Notes: generated by a model from the letters alone, not told the origin. A DNA stretch of 56,573 nt from Deltaproteobacteria bacterium (GCA_016177845.1 JACOUO010000024.1:1-56573); one strand, 5' to 3'. Numbered from the stretch's first letter, positions 35,443 to 44,812 are shown. Numbers and translations are program-made.

Positions 35443-36210
35443 ATGGCTTTCCAGTACCTTTTGGCCGGTTGCGCCTATGACCCTGCCGAAAGGGAGTTTA
35501 ATAAGGCCGAGCGGCTTTTTTCCCAAGGGCTTTACAAAGATGCCATTGACAGGTATTCCTATATAACAGGCAAATATGCCGCCACCCCTTACGGCCCGAA
35601 AAGCCAGTACAGGATAGGCTACATATACCACCGGCACCTGAAGGACTCGCAAAGCGCGATATACGCCTACAATTCGATATTCTTTCTCTACCCTGAAAGC
35701 CCTGATGCAACAGCGGCCAGGCTTGACCTTGCAGGCATTTACTCAGAGGGCGGAGACCACATGGCCGCCATAGAGGAGTATCAGAAACTTCTTAAAAGAG
35801 AGCCGGAGTCAAAGCAAAAGTATCAATACCTCATCGCGATGGAATACCTGATGATGAACGACTTCCGTCAGGCCCGTATTGAACTTGTGGAGCTTTCAAA
35901 CATAATCTCCAATCCGAACCTTATCCCCGATATAAGATTTCAGATAGCTAATATTTATTATATAGAGGGTAATTTCACCGAGGCCATCAAAAGGTATGAT
36001 GAGGTGGTCTTGAAATATCCCGGGCACGGGGCCGCTCTTGAGGCGCTGTTCGGCAAGGCAAAAGCGCTCGATGAGTCGGGCAGGTACAAAGAGGCCCTTG
36101 TTATTTACAGGGAGCTTCTCAATGATTATCCCAACAGGAAAGCCGTAGAAACAAGAATAGGATGGATTGAGAACAGGATGAAGGCAAAACCGTTTAAGGG
36201 GAGGCATTGA
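35443..36210 (+). CDS. BamD-like TPR lipoprotein
   Basis: 255 residues from the first ordinary start. A lipobox LAGC is followed by TPR-like repeats over the rest (AERLFSQGLYKDAIDRYSYI, YRIGYIYHRHLKDSQSAIYAY, ALDESGRYKEALVIY), the plan of BamD/YfiO outer-membrane assembly lipoproteins or of a related TPR lipoprotein. The ATG at 35443 leaves only nine residues before the Cys, too short for a signal peptide. The frame is open back to 35356 and reads KNPFIKKISAVIVLMAFQY before the lipobox; a CTG at 35374 with AAGG about ten bases upstream is the likely real start. Couples to gpsA through TGATG. Confidence 0.78.
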   Translation: MAFQYLLAGCAYDPAEREFNKAERLFSQGLYKDAIDRYSYITGKYAATPYGPKSQYRIGYIYHRHLKDSQSAIYAYNSIFFLYPESPDATAARLDLAGIYSEGGDHMAAIEEYQKLLKREPESKQKYQYLIAMEYLMMNDFRQARIELVELSNIISNPNLIPDIRFQIANIYYIEGNFTEAIKRYDEVVLKYPGHGAALEALFGKAKALDESGRYKEALVIYRELLNDYPNRKAVETRIGWIENRMKAKPFKGRH

Positions 36211-37208
36211 TGGAACGCAGTGTAGTTCTTGGCGCAGGCAGCTGGGGTACAACGCTTGCCGATATCCTCGCGCAAAAAGGCTTTGAAGTGGCTCTCTGGG
36301 CTCGTAACAGGGAACTGTGCGAAGCCATATCCAAAAATAACGAAAATGAGACATATCTGCCCGGAGTAAAGCTCTCCAGAAATCTAAGGCCTGTTTCGTC
36401 CCTTGAGGAGGCTCTTAATGGGGCAACCCTTATCATAAGCGCAATCCCTTCACACGGTGTCAGGGAGATATTGTCCAATGCCATTGCCTATGTGCCAAAA
36501 GACGCGATACTCGTAAGCGCCACAAAAGGCATTGAGGAAGGTACGCACCTGATGGCCTCGGGCATACTTAAAGATGTCCTTAAGGCTGATGAAAAAAATA
36601 TCGTAATACTCTCAGGCCCGACATTTGCGAAGGAAGTCAGCGTAAAGCTTCCGGCTGCGGCCTGTGCGGCATCAACTTCAACTGAGGCCGCAGAAGCTGT
36701 GCAGAAGGCATTCTCAACTCAGCATTTCAGGGTTTATACGAATACGGATGTGACAGGGGTGGAGCTTGGGGGCGCGCTAAAAAATGTAATAGCAATAGCC
36801 GCGGGCATATCTGACGGACTTGCGCTTGGTTTTAACGCAAGGGCAGCCCTTATCACAAGGGGGCTCGCCGAGATAACAAGGCTCGGGGTAAAGCTCGGGG
36901 CAAATGAAAAGACCTTTGCCGGGCTTTCAGGCCTTGGGGACCTTGTGCTTACCTGTACCGGCCCCCTTAGCAGGAACTATACAGTTGGGGTTGAGATAGG
37001 AAGGTCAAGGAACCTTGATGAGATAGTGAAAGGCATGAGGATGGTAGCCGAAGGCGTCAAGACATCAAGGGCGGCGCAGTCCCTTGCCGATATGAACGGC
37101 GTCGATATGCCCATTACCAGAGGGGTTTGCGAGGTCCTTTACCATGGCAAGCCGCCAAGAGAGGCTGTTTTGGACCTGATGATGAGACAGCTTAAAGGCG
37201 AGTATTGA
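36210..37208 (+). CDS. gpsA: NAD(P)-dependent glycerol-3-phosphate dehydrogenase
   Basis: Makes sn-glycerol 3-phosphate for phospholipid synthesis. About 332 residues. N-terminal Rossmann motif GAGSWGTTLA, substrate-domain sequences SGPTFAKEV, GGALKNVIAIAAGI with the catalytic Lys, and GLSGLGDLVLTCTGPLSRN. The ATG at 36210 shares a base with the stop of the lipoprotein gene (TGATG), with AAGGGGAGG upstream; a TTG three bases earlier is the alternative. Confidence 0.95.
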   Translation: MERSVVLGAGSWGTTLADILAQKGFEVALWARNRELCEAISKNNENETYLPGVKLSRNLRPVSSLEEALNGATLIISAIPSHGVREILSNAIAYVPKDAILVSATKGIEEGTHLMASGILKDVLKADEKNIVILSGPTFAKEVSVKLPAAACAASTSTEAAEAVQKAFSTQHFRVYTNTDVTGVELGGALKNVIAIAAGISDGLALGFNARAALITRGLAEITRLGVKLGANEKTFAGLSGLGDLVLTCTGPLSRNYTVGVEIGRSRNLDEIVKGMRMVAEGVKTSRAAQSLADMNGVDMPITRGVCEVLYHGKPPREAVLDLMMRQLKGEY

Positions 37209-37479
37209 TTTTTACTTGAATTTACCTGTGTTTAACTGATAGAATCCGGTTGTAATTTTTACAATTCTAACCTTTTAAATAACCAAATCAATACCTGAGG
37301 AAAATAGGTCCGGTTTTACGTGCTTCATGCCACAGGGCGGGGGGCAATGTTCAGGTACAACCCGTCTTTAAGTACAGTATAAAAAGTTATGGCTCAAGTG
37401 TATTCTATCTCTCCCTGATCCTTTAGAAGCTTCATCATAAGATTTTCATCAGAAGGGTAGCACAGTAAGTAATCTTTTT

Positions 37480-39840
37480 ATGCTAAAAAGAAGCCTCCAT
37501 TTCAGAATCCTTTTCCTTATTGTCGGTCTCTTCTCAATCGGCGTAATAATCTCAATTTTTTGGGAACTCCAGAATAAAGAGCAGGAGCTTCTTGATGAGA
37601 AGCTCAGGGCGAGCCGTATCATGGCCCAGCCCATACTCACCGCCATCTACGAGGATATGCTTGAGGAGCGCGCCGACATGGCACGCCACCTCATCAATTC
37701 GATCAGCAAGGCACAGTCAATCGACAGCGTCTATATCATAAGGAGCAACGGCGCCGAAGAGGCATTCAGGGATTTAAAGACCATTGATGATGTAAAGAAG
37801 GAATTCGGAGAGGTAAGGCCGGAGTGGCTTACCGACCATCCTGACGAGCCCGTGAACATGGCAAGGGGCATAGACAACCCTGAATTCAAAAAGGCATTTG
37901 AATCATTCAGGCAGAACTGGAACAGGGATGAGATCTACTATATCGATAAGAGCGGAGACAAGCCTCTATTCACTTATCTCCAGCCAATTGATAAAAAGGC
38001 AAAATGCAATACCTGCCATAGTGTAGAAGGTTCAAGGGGCATCCTTGTGATAAGGACCTCTCTTGAGGATATGTACAATATCCTTGAGAAAGGGAGAAAC
38101 CAGTGGATCGTCTCAGGCATACTCGCAATCCTCATAGGAGGGGCGCTTCTTTCCCTCCTCATAAAAAAATCCATAACAGGCCCCATAAAGAAAAATGTCG
38201 AGGTAATTAAAAGGATAGCGGAAGGCAAGGCTGACATAACCGAGAGGGTTAATGTCCAGACCGAGAACGAGGTAGGCTATCTTGCAGCAGCCTTCAATAA
38301 TATGCTCGACTCCCTTGAGAAGAGGGCAGAGGAGAACAAAAGGCTCTTTGAGATGGTCACAAAGAGCAAAGAAGAGTGGGTCGCCACATTCGATGCCATT
38401 CAGGACTATATCTCAATCCATGACAGGGAATACCGCATTTTAAAGATAAACAAGGCCCTTGCCCGCCAGTTTAACGCCCACCCCGAAGCCCTTATCGGAA
38501 GGAAGTGCTACGAGCTTCTTTATTGCAGGCAGGAGCCCCAGTGCAACTGCCCTCATTCAAGGACGCTCAAGACCGGCGAAGTGGCTGATGCTGAAGTCGA
38601 AGACATGATTGTGGAAGGGACTTACAAGGTAACCACCTTCCCTGTATTTGATGAGGACGGCAGGGTGTGGGCAAGCGTCCATGTCGCAAGGGATATCACT
38701 CAGGAGAAGATGCTCAGGGAACAGCTCCTCCACTCCGAGAAGCTCAGCAGCGTGGGTAAGCTTGTGGCAGGCATAGCGCATGAGCTTAATAATCCGCTCA
38801 TGGGCATAATGGGCTTCAGCCAGATACTTATGGACATGCCCGGAGATAAAAAGCTCGATGACATAAAAGATAAGCTCAGAAAGATATACCACGAGTCCCT
38901 GAGGACGGCAAAGATAGTGCAGAACCTCCTTACATTTGCCAGGGCCAAGAAGACAGAAAGGGAGTATCACAATATAAACGAGATACTTAAGCACACGATA
39001 GAGCTCAGGGAATATTCACTTAAGGCAAATAATATCCATGTTTCGCTTCATTTCGAGGAAAACCTCCCGAAAACCATGGTTGACCTCTTCCAGCTTCAGC
39101 AGGTATTCATAAACATCATCAACAACGCTGAAGATGCCATGGTCTCAAAGCACGGCAAGGGTAATCTTTCCATAACAACCAGAAAGAACAGGAGAAAGCT
39201 TGAGATAGCGTTCAGGGATGACGGCCCGGGCATCAGGAAAGAGATAATACATAAGGTGTTCGACCCCTTCTTCACGACCAAGGATGTGGGCAAGGGAACG
39301 GGTCTGGGATTGTCCATCAGTCATGGGATAATTACCGAGCACGGAGGCAATATAGAAATAATAAGCCCTGATGATGGCGGCACGATTATTACCGTAGAGC
39401 TTCCCATCGTTGAAAAATCACAATGGGCAGAGGTGACAAAGGCTATTGATCCGGGCACGGATAAGCAGAAACTCTCGGACATAAAGGTCTTGATAGTAGA
39501 TGACGAGAAATCAATCAGGGAAGCCCTTGAGGACATACTTGCAAGGGAGGGCTTTGATGTGCAGACCGCGCGCGACGGCAGGGAAGCCCTTGATTTTATC
39601 GAGAACAAGAAGTTTTCACTTATAATTACCGATATAAAGATGCCCGGCTACGGCGGAATGGACCTTTACGAGAGTATTTTGAAAAAACACGATTACCTTA
39701 AAGACAGGATAATCATGGTCACCGGAGATGTATTCAGCCAGGATGTAAGGGAGTTCTTCGCAAAGACCGGATGCCCTCATGTCCTTAAGCCTTTTGAACC
39801 GAAAAAGCTGATTAACCTTGTCGCAAAAATACTTGCCTGA
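37480..39840 (+). CDS. Heme-binding (CxxCH) hybrid sensor histidine kinase
   Basis: 786 residues. Membrane helix about 8-28, an extracytoplasmic sensor domain (30-205) with a c-type heme motif C176-N-T-C179-H180, second helix about 209-228, HAMP, a PAS domain (about 295-410), HisKA with phospho-His434 (AGIAHELNNPL), GHKL ATPase (DDGPGI, TGLGLSISHG) and a C-terminal receiver (VLIVDDE, LIITDIKMPG). The sensor resembles DUF3365/Tll0287-type heme domains, suggesting redox, oxygen or NO sensing. The PAS contains Cys343, 349, 355 and 357. No Shine-Dalgarno sequence is obvious before the ATG. No cognate regulator is adjacent. Confidence 0.9.
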   Translation: MLKRSLHFRILFLIVGLFSIGVIISIFWELQNKEQELLDEKLRASRIMAQPILTAIYEDMLEERADMARHLINSISKAQSIDSVYIIRSNGAEEAFRDLKTIDDVKKEFGEVRPEWLTDHPDEPVNMARGIDNPEFKKAFESFRQNWNRDEIYYIDKSGDKPLFTYLQPIDKKAKCNTCHSVEGSRGILVIRTSLEDMYNILEKGRNQWIVSGILAILIGGALLSLLIKKSITGPIKKNVEVIKRIAEGKADITERVNVQTENEVGYLAAAFNNMLDSLEKRAEENKRLFEMVTKSKEEWVATFDAIQDYISIHDREYRILKINKALARQFNAHPEALIGRKCYELLYCRQEPQCNCPHSRTLKTGEVADAEVEDMIVEGTYKVTTFPVFDEDGRVWASVHVARDITQEKMLREQLLHSEKLSSVGKLVAGIAHELNNPLMGIMGFSQILMDMPGDKKLDDIKDKLRKIYHESLRTAKIVQNLLTFARAKKTEREYHNINEILKHTIELREYSLKANNIHVSLHFEENLPKTMVDLFQLQQVFINIINNAEDAMVSKHGKGNLSITTRKNRRKLEIAFRDDGPGIRKEIIHKVFDPFFTTKDVGKGTGLGLSISHGIITEHGGNIEIISPDDGGTIITVELPIVEKSQWAEVTKAIDPGTDKQKLSDIKVLIVDDEKSIREALEDILAREGFDVQTARDGREALDFIENKKFSLIITDIKMPGYGGMDLYESILKKHDYLKDRIIMVTGDVFSQDVREFFAKTGCPHVLKPFEPKKLINLVAKILA

Positions 39841-39912
39841 TAAAATGGGAACGCTGACTTTGAAATGCTGAAATTCAACGGCCATTCCACGGCAAAATCA
39901 TAAATCTTCTGC

Positions 39913-39918
39913 TATAAT
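39913..39918 (+). promoter_or_regulatory. -10 element very close to the next start codon (leaderless candidate)
   Basis: TATAAT at 39913-39918 ends nine bases before the GTG at 39928. Transcription would start at or within a few bases of the GTG, and no Shine-Dalgarno sequence is present. No good -35 hexamer is visible. Confidence 0.35.
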
Positions 39919-39927
39919 ACCAACACT

Positions 39928-40608
39928 GTGAAATTTTCAGTAATCATACCGGCATTGAACGAAGCCGGTAATCTGAAGGGCGCGATAGCTTCGGCAGGCC
40001 CAAATGCTGAGATAATAGTAGCTGACGGCGGAAGCACGGATGAGACCCGCCAAACAGCGCGGGAGCTTGGCGCAATCGTTATAAAAACCCCTGCCGGCAG
40101 GGGGCTTCAGATGGACAGCGCGGCTCTCCATGCCAAAGGCGAAGTCCTTTTATTCCTCCATGCCGATTCGAGGCTGCCGGAAGGCTGGCAAAATGATATA
40201 GCCGGGGCGCTTACAGACCAAAAGGTTGCGGGCGGCGGCTTCAGATTAAGGATAGATTCCCCTGGAAAGGGTTTCAGGCTGATAGAGCGGATAGCCAATC
40301 TGAGGGGCAGGTTTCTTGGGCTTATCTACGGGGACCAGGCCATATTTGCCAGAAGAGAAATATTTTTCAGCGCCGGAGGGTTTAATAAACTTCCCTTGAT
40401 GGAAGATGTTGATTGTGTTAAGAGGTTAAGTAAACTGGGAAAGGTAGTGCTGCTCGATAAAGAGGTGAGGACATCCCCTCGGAGGTGGGATAAGGGCGGC
40501 GTAATTCGAAATACCTTTTGGAATATTACCTTTTTATCCCTGTATAAAGTCGGAATCCCTCCCAAAAAGCTTTACGGCTGGTATTACGGGAATAAAGCTT
40601 CAAACTAA
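39928..40608 (+). CDS. Family 2 glycosyltransferase (TIGR04283-like)
   Basis: 226 residues, soluble GT-A enzyme. FSVIIPALNEAGNL, DGGSTDET, GRGLQMDSAA, VLLFLHADSRLP (the DxD site is HADS), YGDQAIFARREIF and MEDVDCVKRL match the short GT2 group TIGR04283, whose members are often named after arsenosugar synthesis although most are uncharacterised. GTG start. Its job here is unknown; it lies alone between a sensor kinase and an aldolase gene. Confidence 0.82.
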   Translation: MKFSVIIPALNEAGNLKGAIASAGPNAEIIVADGGSTDETRQTARELGAIVIKTPAGRGLQMDSAALHAKGEVLLFLHADSRLPEGWQNDIAGALTDQKVAGGGFRLRIDSPGKGFRLIERIANLRGRFLGLIYGDQAIFARREIFFSAGGFNKLPLMEDVDCVKRLSKLGKVVLLDKEVRTSPRRWDKGGVIRNTFWNITFLSLYKVGIPPKKLYGWYYGNKASN

Positions 40609-40693
40609 AAAATCAGAAAACATTTAAATGGCCGCGAGGGATTATTTCTCAGAGATAATCCTTATGCGGAATTCATTTTCGAAAGGAGATTTT

Positions 40694-42037
40694 ATGGAAT
40701 TTAAATCTGTAGGCAATCTTTACGACTCTATGAAGGGCGCTCTGAAGGAAAAGGGCGGTGTTGTAGAGCTGGTTGACGAGAAGCTTGTTCGCGGAGAAGC
40801 GATTGATAAACTTATATATAACGCAGTATTCAACACGAATAAAGAGGTGCTCGAAGAGAGCAGGAAGCTGATAAAATCCCTTGCTTCAGCCCTTGGCATC
40901 AGGTCTGCCTCGATACACGGGCTTTACATGGCAATGGGCAGGGGCGAGTGCGGCGGTTTTACCGTTCCGGCGTCAAACATCAGGGGGCTTACCTACGGGG
41001 CCGCAAGGGCGTGTTTCAGGTCAGCCATGAAGCATAATTCAGCGGCTTTCATATTTGAGATAGCAAAGAGCGAGATATCCTATACAGAGCAGAGGCCCGC
41101 GGAGTACGCGGCGTGCTGTCTTGCCGCTGCCATCAAGGAGGGCTACAGGGGGCCGGTATTCATTCAGGGCGACCACTTCCAGGTAAACGCAAAGAACTAT
41201 GTAAAGGATAAAGAAGCGGAGATAAACAGCCTTAAAAAGCTTATAAAAGAGGCTATTGACGCTGATTTCTACAACATAGACATAGATGCTTCCACGGTAG
41301 TTGACCTCACAAAGCCCGATGTAAGGGAGCAGCAGAGGCCGAACTTTGAGACAACCGCCATTCTCACGGAATTCATCAGGGCAAATGAGCCTGAAGGCAT
41401 TACTATCTCGGTCGGCGGTGAGATAGGAGAGGTCGGAGGAAAGAACTCGACCGAAGAAGAGCTCAGGGCATTTATGGACGGTTTTATCGGCAGGCTTCCC
41501 AAGGGAATGGCCGGCATCAGCAAGATAAGCATCCAGACAGGCACTTCCCACGGTGGCGTACCGCTTCCAGACGGGACGGTAGCAAAGGTAAAGGTCGATT
41601 TCGATACCATTGAGAAGCTCTCAAAGGTAGCCAGAGAGGTGTACGGGCTTTGCGGCATTGTTCAGCACGGCGCTTCAACTCTTCCTGATGAGGCGTTCCA
41701 TCTCTTTGTGCAGAAGGGCGCTGCCGAGGTGCACCTTGCCACTGGCTACCAGAATATGATATACGACAGTTCAGCTTTCCCACAGGACCTGAAAAAAGAG
41801 ATATATAAGCACCTGATAGACGCGCATTCTGACGAGAGAAAGCCTACCGACACTGAGGAGCAGTTCATCTATAAGACAAGGAAAAAGGGTTTCGGGCCGT
41901 TCAAGCACCAGATATGGACGCTCGATGAAAAGCGCAGAAAGCAGATAGGCTCAGAGCTTGAGGCGCGCTTTGACCTTTACTTCGACCAGTTTAACGCAAA
42001 GGGAAACGCCCCCATCGTCAAAAAGTATGTAAGCTGA
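40694..42037 (+). CDS. Class II (zinc-dependent) fructose-bisphosphate aldolase family protein
   Basis: 447 residues from ATG 40694, with GAAAGGAG six bases upstream; the frame is open further back to 40628 but without a ribosome site. Class II aldolase landmarks: IQGDHFQVN (catalytic Asp and a zinc His), IDIDAST, GGEIGEVGGKNST (zinc Glu region), TGTSHGGVPLPDGT (zinc His) and VQHGASTLPDEAF (phosphate/zinc His region). It is longer than the common 300-350-residue enzymes, as in a distinct long subgroup. Substrate is most likely fructose 1,6-bisphosphate, serving with gap-pgk-tpi and ppdK; other ketose bisphosphates cannot be excluded. Confidence 0.88.
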   Translation: MEFKSVGNLYDSMKGALKEKGGVVELVDEKLVRGEAIDKLIYNAVFNTNKEVLEESRKLIKSLASALGIRSASIHGLYMAMGRGECGGFTVPASNIRGLTYGAARACFRSAMKHNSAAFIFEIAKSEISYTEQRPAEYAACCLAAAIKEGYRGPVFIQGDHFQVNAKNYVKDKEAEINSLKKLIKEAIDADFYNIDIDASTVVDLTKPDVREQQRPNFETTAILTEFIRANEPEGITISVGGEIGEVGGKNSTEEELRAFMDGFIGRLPKGMAGISKISIQTGTSHGGVPLPDGTVAKVKVDFDTIEKLSKVAREVYGLCGIVQHGASTLPDEAFHLFVQKGAAEVHLATGYQNMIYDSSAFPQDLKKEIYKHLIDAHSDERKPTDTEEQFIYKTRKKGFGPFKHQIWTLDEKRRKQIGSELEARFDLYFDQFNAKGNAPIVKKYVS

Positions 42038-42048
42038 ACCATAAACAG

Positions 42049-42077
42049 GTGAAATTCAATATTATTTATGGTATAAT
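42049..42077 (+). promoter_or_regulatory. Extended -10 promoter for efp
   Basis: TGGTATAAT at 42069-42077 is an extended -10; GTGAAA at 42049-42054 is a fair -35 at 17-base spacing. Transcript start is expected near 42084, before the GAAAGGAG ribosome site. Confidence 0.6.
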
Positions 42078-42110
42078 GCCTCAAATATCTGAAAGGAGCA
42101 GTATTAGATA

Positions 42111-42671
42111 ATGATTCCGGCAACACAACTGAGAGTGGGAACGACCATTCTATACAATAAAGAGCCTCACAGGGTAGTTACTGTTCAGCATATCACGCCG
42201 GGCAACTGGCGCGGGATGGTGCAGACAAAGCTAAAGAACTTAAAGACCGGCTCAACGGTTGAGAACAGGTTCAGGTCAGAAGACAAGCTTGAAAAAGCCC
42301 ACCTTGAACAGCATGAGATGGAATATCTCTATAGTGACGGTTCGGATTATCACTTCATGAACAGCGAGAATTACGAGCAGGTCTCCCTTTCAGGCGAAGT
42401 GCTCGGCGATAATGTCTACTTTCTTATCCCGAACATCAAGTTCAATATCGAATATTACGAAGGGACTCCGGTGGGCGTTGAGCCCCCGAAAGTCGTCGAG
42501 CTTAAGGTCGTAGATACTACTCCCAACATGAAGGGCGCAACGGTTACGGCTTCACAGAAGCCCGCAACCCTTGAGACAGGTCTTGTAGTCAATGTGCCTC
42601 CCTTCATAGAAGTTGGCGAAACAATCAGGGTAGATACGGAAGGCGCAAAGTACCTTGAGAGGGCGAAGTAA
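42111..42671 (+). CDS. efp: Elongation factor P with Asn at the modification tip
   Basis: Relieves ribosome stalling at proline runs. 186 residues, three-domain EF-P of normal length (KOW-like, OB and C-terminal domains; signature region in the last third). The loop that reaches the peptidyl-transferase centre reads HITPGNWRGMVQ; aligned with Bacillus (HVKPGKGAAFVR) the modified residue Lys32 is Asn32. Arg34 lies two residues later. No epmA/epmB, earP or ymfI homologue is in the window. AAAGGAG precedes the ATG, and a strong terminator follows. Confidence 0.95.
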   Translation: MIPATQLRVGTTILYNKEPHRVVTVQHITPGNWRGMVQTKLKNLKTGSTVENRFRSEDKLEKAHLEQHEMEYLYSDGSDYHFMNSENYEQVSLSGEVLGDNVYFLIPNIKFNIEYYEGTPVGVEPPKVVELKVVDTTPNMKGATVTASQKPATLETGLVVNVPPFIEVGETIRVDTEGAKYLERAK

Positions 42672-42698
42672 AAAGCCCTTAAAAAACCTGAAAATAAG

Positions 42699-42736
42699 AA
42701 GGCCCTGCCCGTAAGGCAGGGCCTTTGCTATTTTGG
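42699..42736 (+). terminator. Rho-independent terminator after efp
   Basis: Eleven-bp stem AAGGCCCTGCC (42699-42709) with GGCAGGGCCTT (42715-42725), loop CGTAA, followed by TGCTATTTT. Confidence 0.85.
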
Positions 42737-42895
42737 GGTGGTTTTTACTTCAGCGCCGTAAAGGAGATGGTGCGTGCGGCACTCCCACCATTTTAAAATT
42801 AATTTCGGCAGCTTCTTTTTAAACGGTTGAATTGTAAAGAACAATATTATTGTGCGATAATTATTTAAAGGCTCCCGGGCTCCAGGGCGGATAAT

Positions 42896-44812
42896 ATGAA
42901 TATAGAGGAAATACTTTCAAAATTACCGGCTTCCCCCGGAGTTTATATCATGAAGGGGAAGGAAGACGAGGTCATCTACATTGGCAAGGCAAAAAACCTC
43001 AGGTCAAGGGTGAGGTCTTATTTCCGTGAGCAGGGCGACACAAGATATACGGTAAAGTTCCTTGTGGCAAGGGTAGAGGATATAGGCTATATCGTTACTG
43101 CCAATGAGAAAGAGGCGCTCTTCCTTGAGGATACCTTACTAAAACAGCATAAGCCGAAATATAACATACAGCTTAAGGACAGCAAGACCTATGTAAGCAT
43201 CAAGATAACGGTCAAGGATAAATTCCCCAGGATACTTGTAACAAGGCAGATTAAAAAGGACGGCTCAAGGTACTTCGGCCCTTACACATCGGCGCGCGAT
43301 GTAAGGGACACCATAAAATTCATCAGAAGGATATTTCCGCTTTGCGTCTGCAGCGCGTCTGTCTTTAACAACAGGGTAAGGCCGTGCCTTGATTTTCAGA
43401 TGGGCATATGCTCAGCCCCTGCTGTGGGCCTCATTTCGGAAGAAGCTTACAGAGATCTTGTGAATTCGGCGATACTTTTTTTAGAGGGCAGGAACAAGGA
43501 GCTTGTAAGGCACCTTTGGGATAAGATGAACGAGGCTGCTGCCGCGCTTGACTTTGAAAAAGCCGCAAAGATACGCGACCAGATTGCCTCTATTGAGCAC
43601 ATGCTTGAAAAGCAGAAGGTAGTGACCCATAAAGCTGTTGATCAGGATGTCTTCGCGTTTATCAGAGAAAAAGATTCCATCATCATACAGGCGCTTTTCA
43701 TAAGGGACGGCAGGCTGGTAAGCAGCCAGGACTATTACTTCCATGAATTGGGCCTACCTGATGATGAGATAATTTCTTCATTCATTACCCAGTTTTACAG
43801 GGGCGAGAGATATGTGCCGGATGAGGTGATTCTCCCCATACGGCTTGAGGACAGCCCTGTCATTGAGGAATGGCTTGCTGATAAGAAAGGCCGCAAGGCG
43901 CCTCTTATCGTGCCTGAGAGGGGGGACAGGACAAGGCTTCTTGAGATGGCCTTTGAGAACGCAAGGGAGGCGTTAAGAAAAAGGACAGAACAGCAGTCAG
44001 CAAAATCAGACCTGCTCTTTGAGCTTAAGAACAGGCTGCATCTGAGGAATACGCCTAATAATATTGAGGCGTTTGATATCTCCAATATCAGCGGCAAGCA
44101 GGCAGTAGGCGCTATGGTGAACTTTAAGCAGGGTGCGCCTGACAAGAACTCTTACAGGCTCTTTAAGATAAAAGGGCTTGAAGGCCCTGATGATTACGCC
44201 ATGATGTATCAGGTCCTTTCAAGAAGATATAAGCATGCGGCAGATGAGAAAACAGAACAAGGAGAGGAGAAGGCCTTGCCTCTTCCTGACCTGATAATGG
44301 TTGACGGCGGTAAGGGCCAGTTGAACATCGCAGTAGAGGTATTGCACGAGCTTGGCATAACAGGCGTTGATATCGCTGCCCTTGCAAAGGACAGGGAAGA
44401 TGACAGGCTGCTGCGAAAGGGCAAGGCGCCCAAGGGAGAGAGAATATTCCGTCCGAATGTCAAAGACCCTGTTCACTTGAGGGAAGGCTCGAAGCCGGAT
44501 CTGCTGCTCCGCAGGGTTCGGGATGAGGTGCACAGGTTTGCCATTTCATATCACAGGAAGCTCAGGTCAAAAGAGGTGGCTTCCCTCCTTGAGAAGATTC
44601 CCGGCATAGGCGATAAAAAAAGGAAGGCTTTGTTTGAGAGGTTCGGCGACCTTGAGGCAATGGCAAACGCAAGCACAGAGGAGCTGATGGAAGTGCAGGG
44701 TATAACCGAGGCGCTGGCCCTTTCCTTGAAAGAGGCATTGAAGGAGTTTAAATCTTCAAGTGAATTAGACGCAGACCTCAGCTTGATCTCAGAAGATCAA
44801 GATAAGTTCTGA
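42896..44812 (+). CDS. uvrC: Excinuclease ABC subunit C
   Basis: Makes the two incisions in nucleotide excision repair. 638 residues. GIY-YIG nuclease at the N-terminus (GVYIMKG, IYIGKAKNLRSRV), a Cys-containing segment (CVCSASVFNNRVRPCLDFQMGICSAP), UVR motif (DFEKAAKIRDQI), the RNase-H-like second nuclease with DISNISG and LIMVDGGKGQ, and tandem helix-hairpin-helix (IPGIGDKKRKALFERFG). Its 3' end overlaps the converging DUF1499 gene by 35 bases. Confidence 0.97.
   Translation: MNIEEILSKLPASPGVYIMKGKEDEVIYIGKAKNLRSRVRSYFREQGDTRYTVKFLVARVEDIGYIVTANEKEALFLEDTLLKQHKPKYNIQLKDSKTYVSIKITVKDKFPRILVTRQIKKDGSRYFGPYTSARDVRDTIKFIRRIFPLCVCSASVFNNRVRPCLDFQMGICSAPAVGLISEEAYRDLVNSAILFLEGRNKELVRHLWDKMNEAAAALDFEKAAKIRDQIASIEHMLEKQKVVTHKAVDQDVFAFIREKDSIIIQALFIRDGRLVSSQDYYFHELGLPDDEIISSFITQFYRGERYVPDEVILPIRLEDSPVIEEWLADKKGRKAPLIVPERGDRTRLLEMAFENAREALRKRTEQQSAKSDLLFELKNRLHLRNTPNNIEAFDISNISGKQAVGAMVNFKQGAPDKNSYRLFKIKGLEGPDDYAMMYQVLSRRYKHAADEKTEQGEEKALPLPDLIMVDGGKGQLNIAVEVLHELGITGVDIAALAKDREDDRLLRKGKAPKGERIFRPNVKDPVHLREGSKPDLLLRRVRDEVHRFAISYHRKLRSKEVASLLEKIPGIGDKKRKALFERFGDLEAMANASTEELMEVQGITEALALSLKEALKEFKSSSELDADLSLISEDQDKF

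Noticed and set aside
37209-37479. Riboswitch before the heme kinase gene
   Set aside because: I looked for c-di-GMP and other known leader motifs in this 270-base spacer and found only a short palindrome TTGTAA-TTT-TTACAA; no class could be supported.
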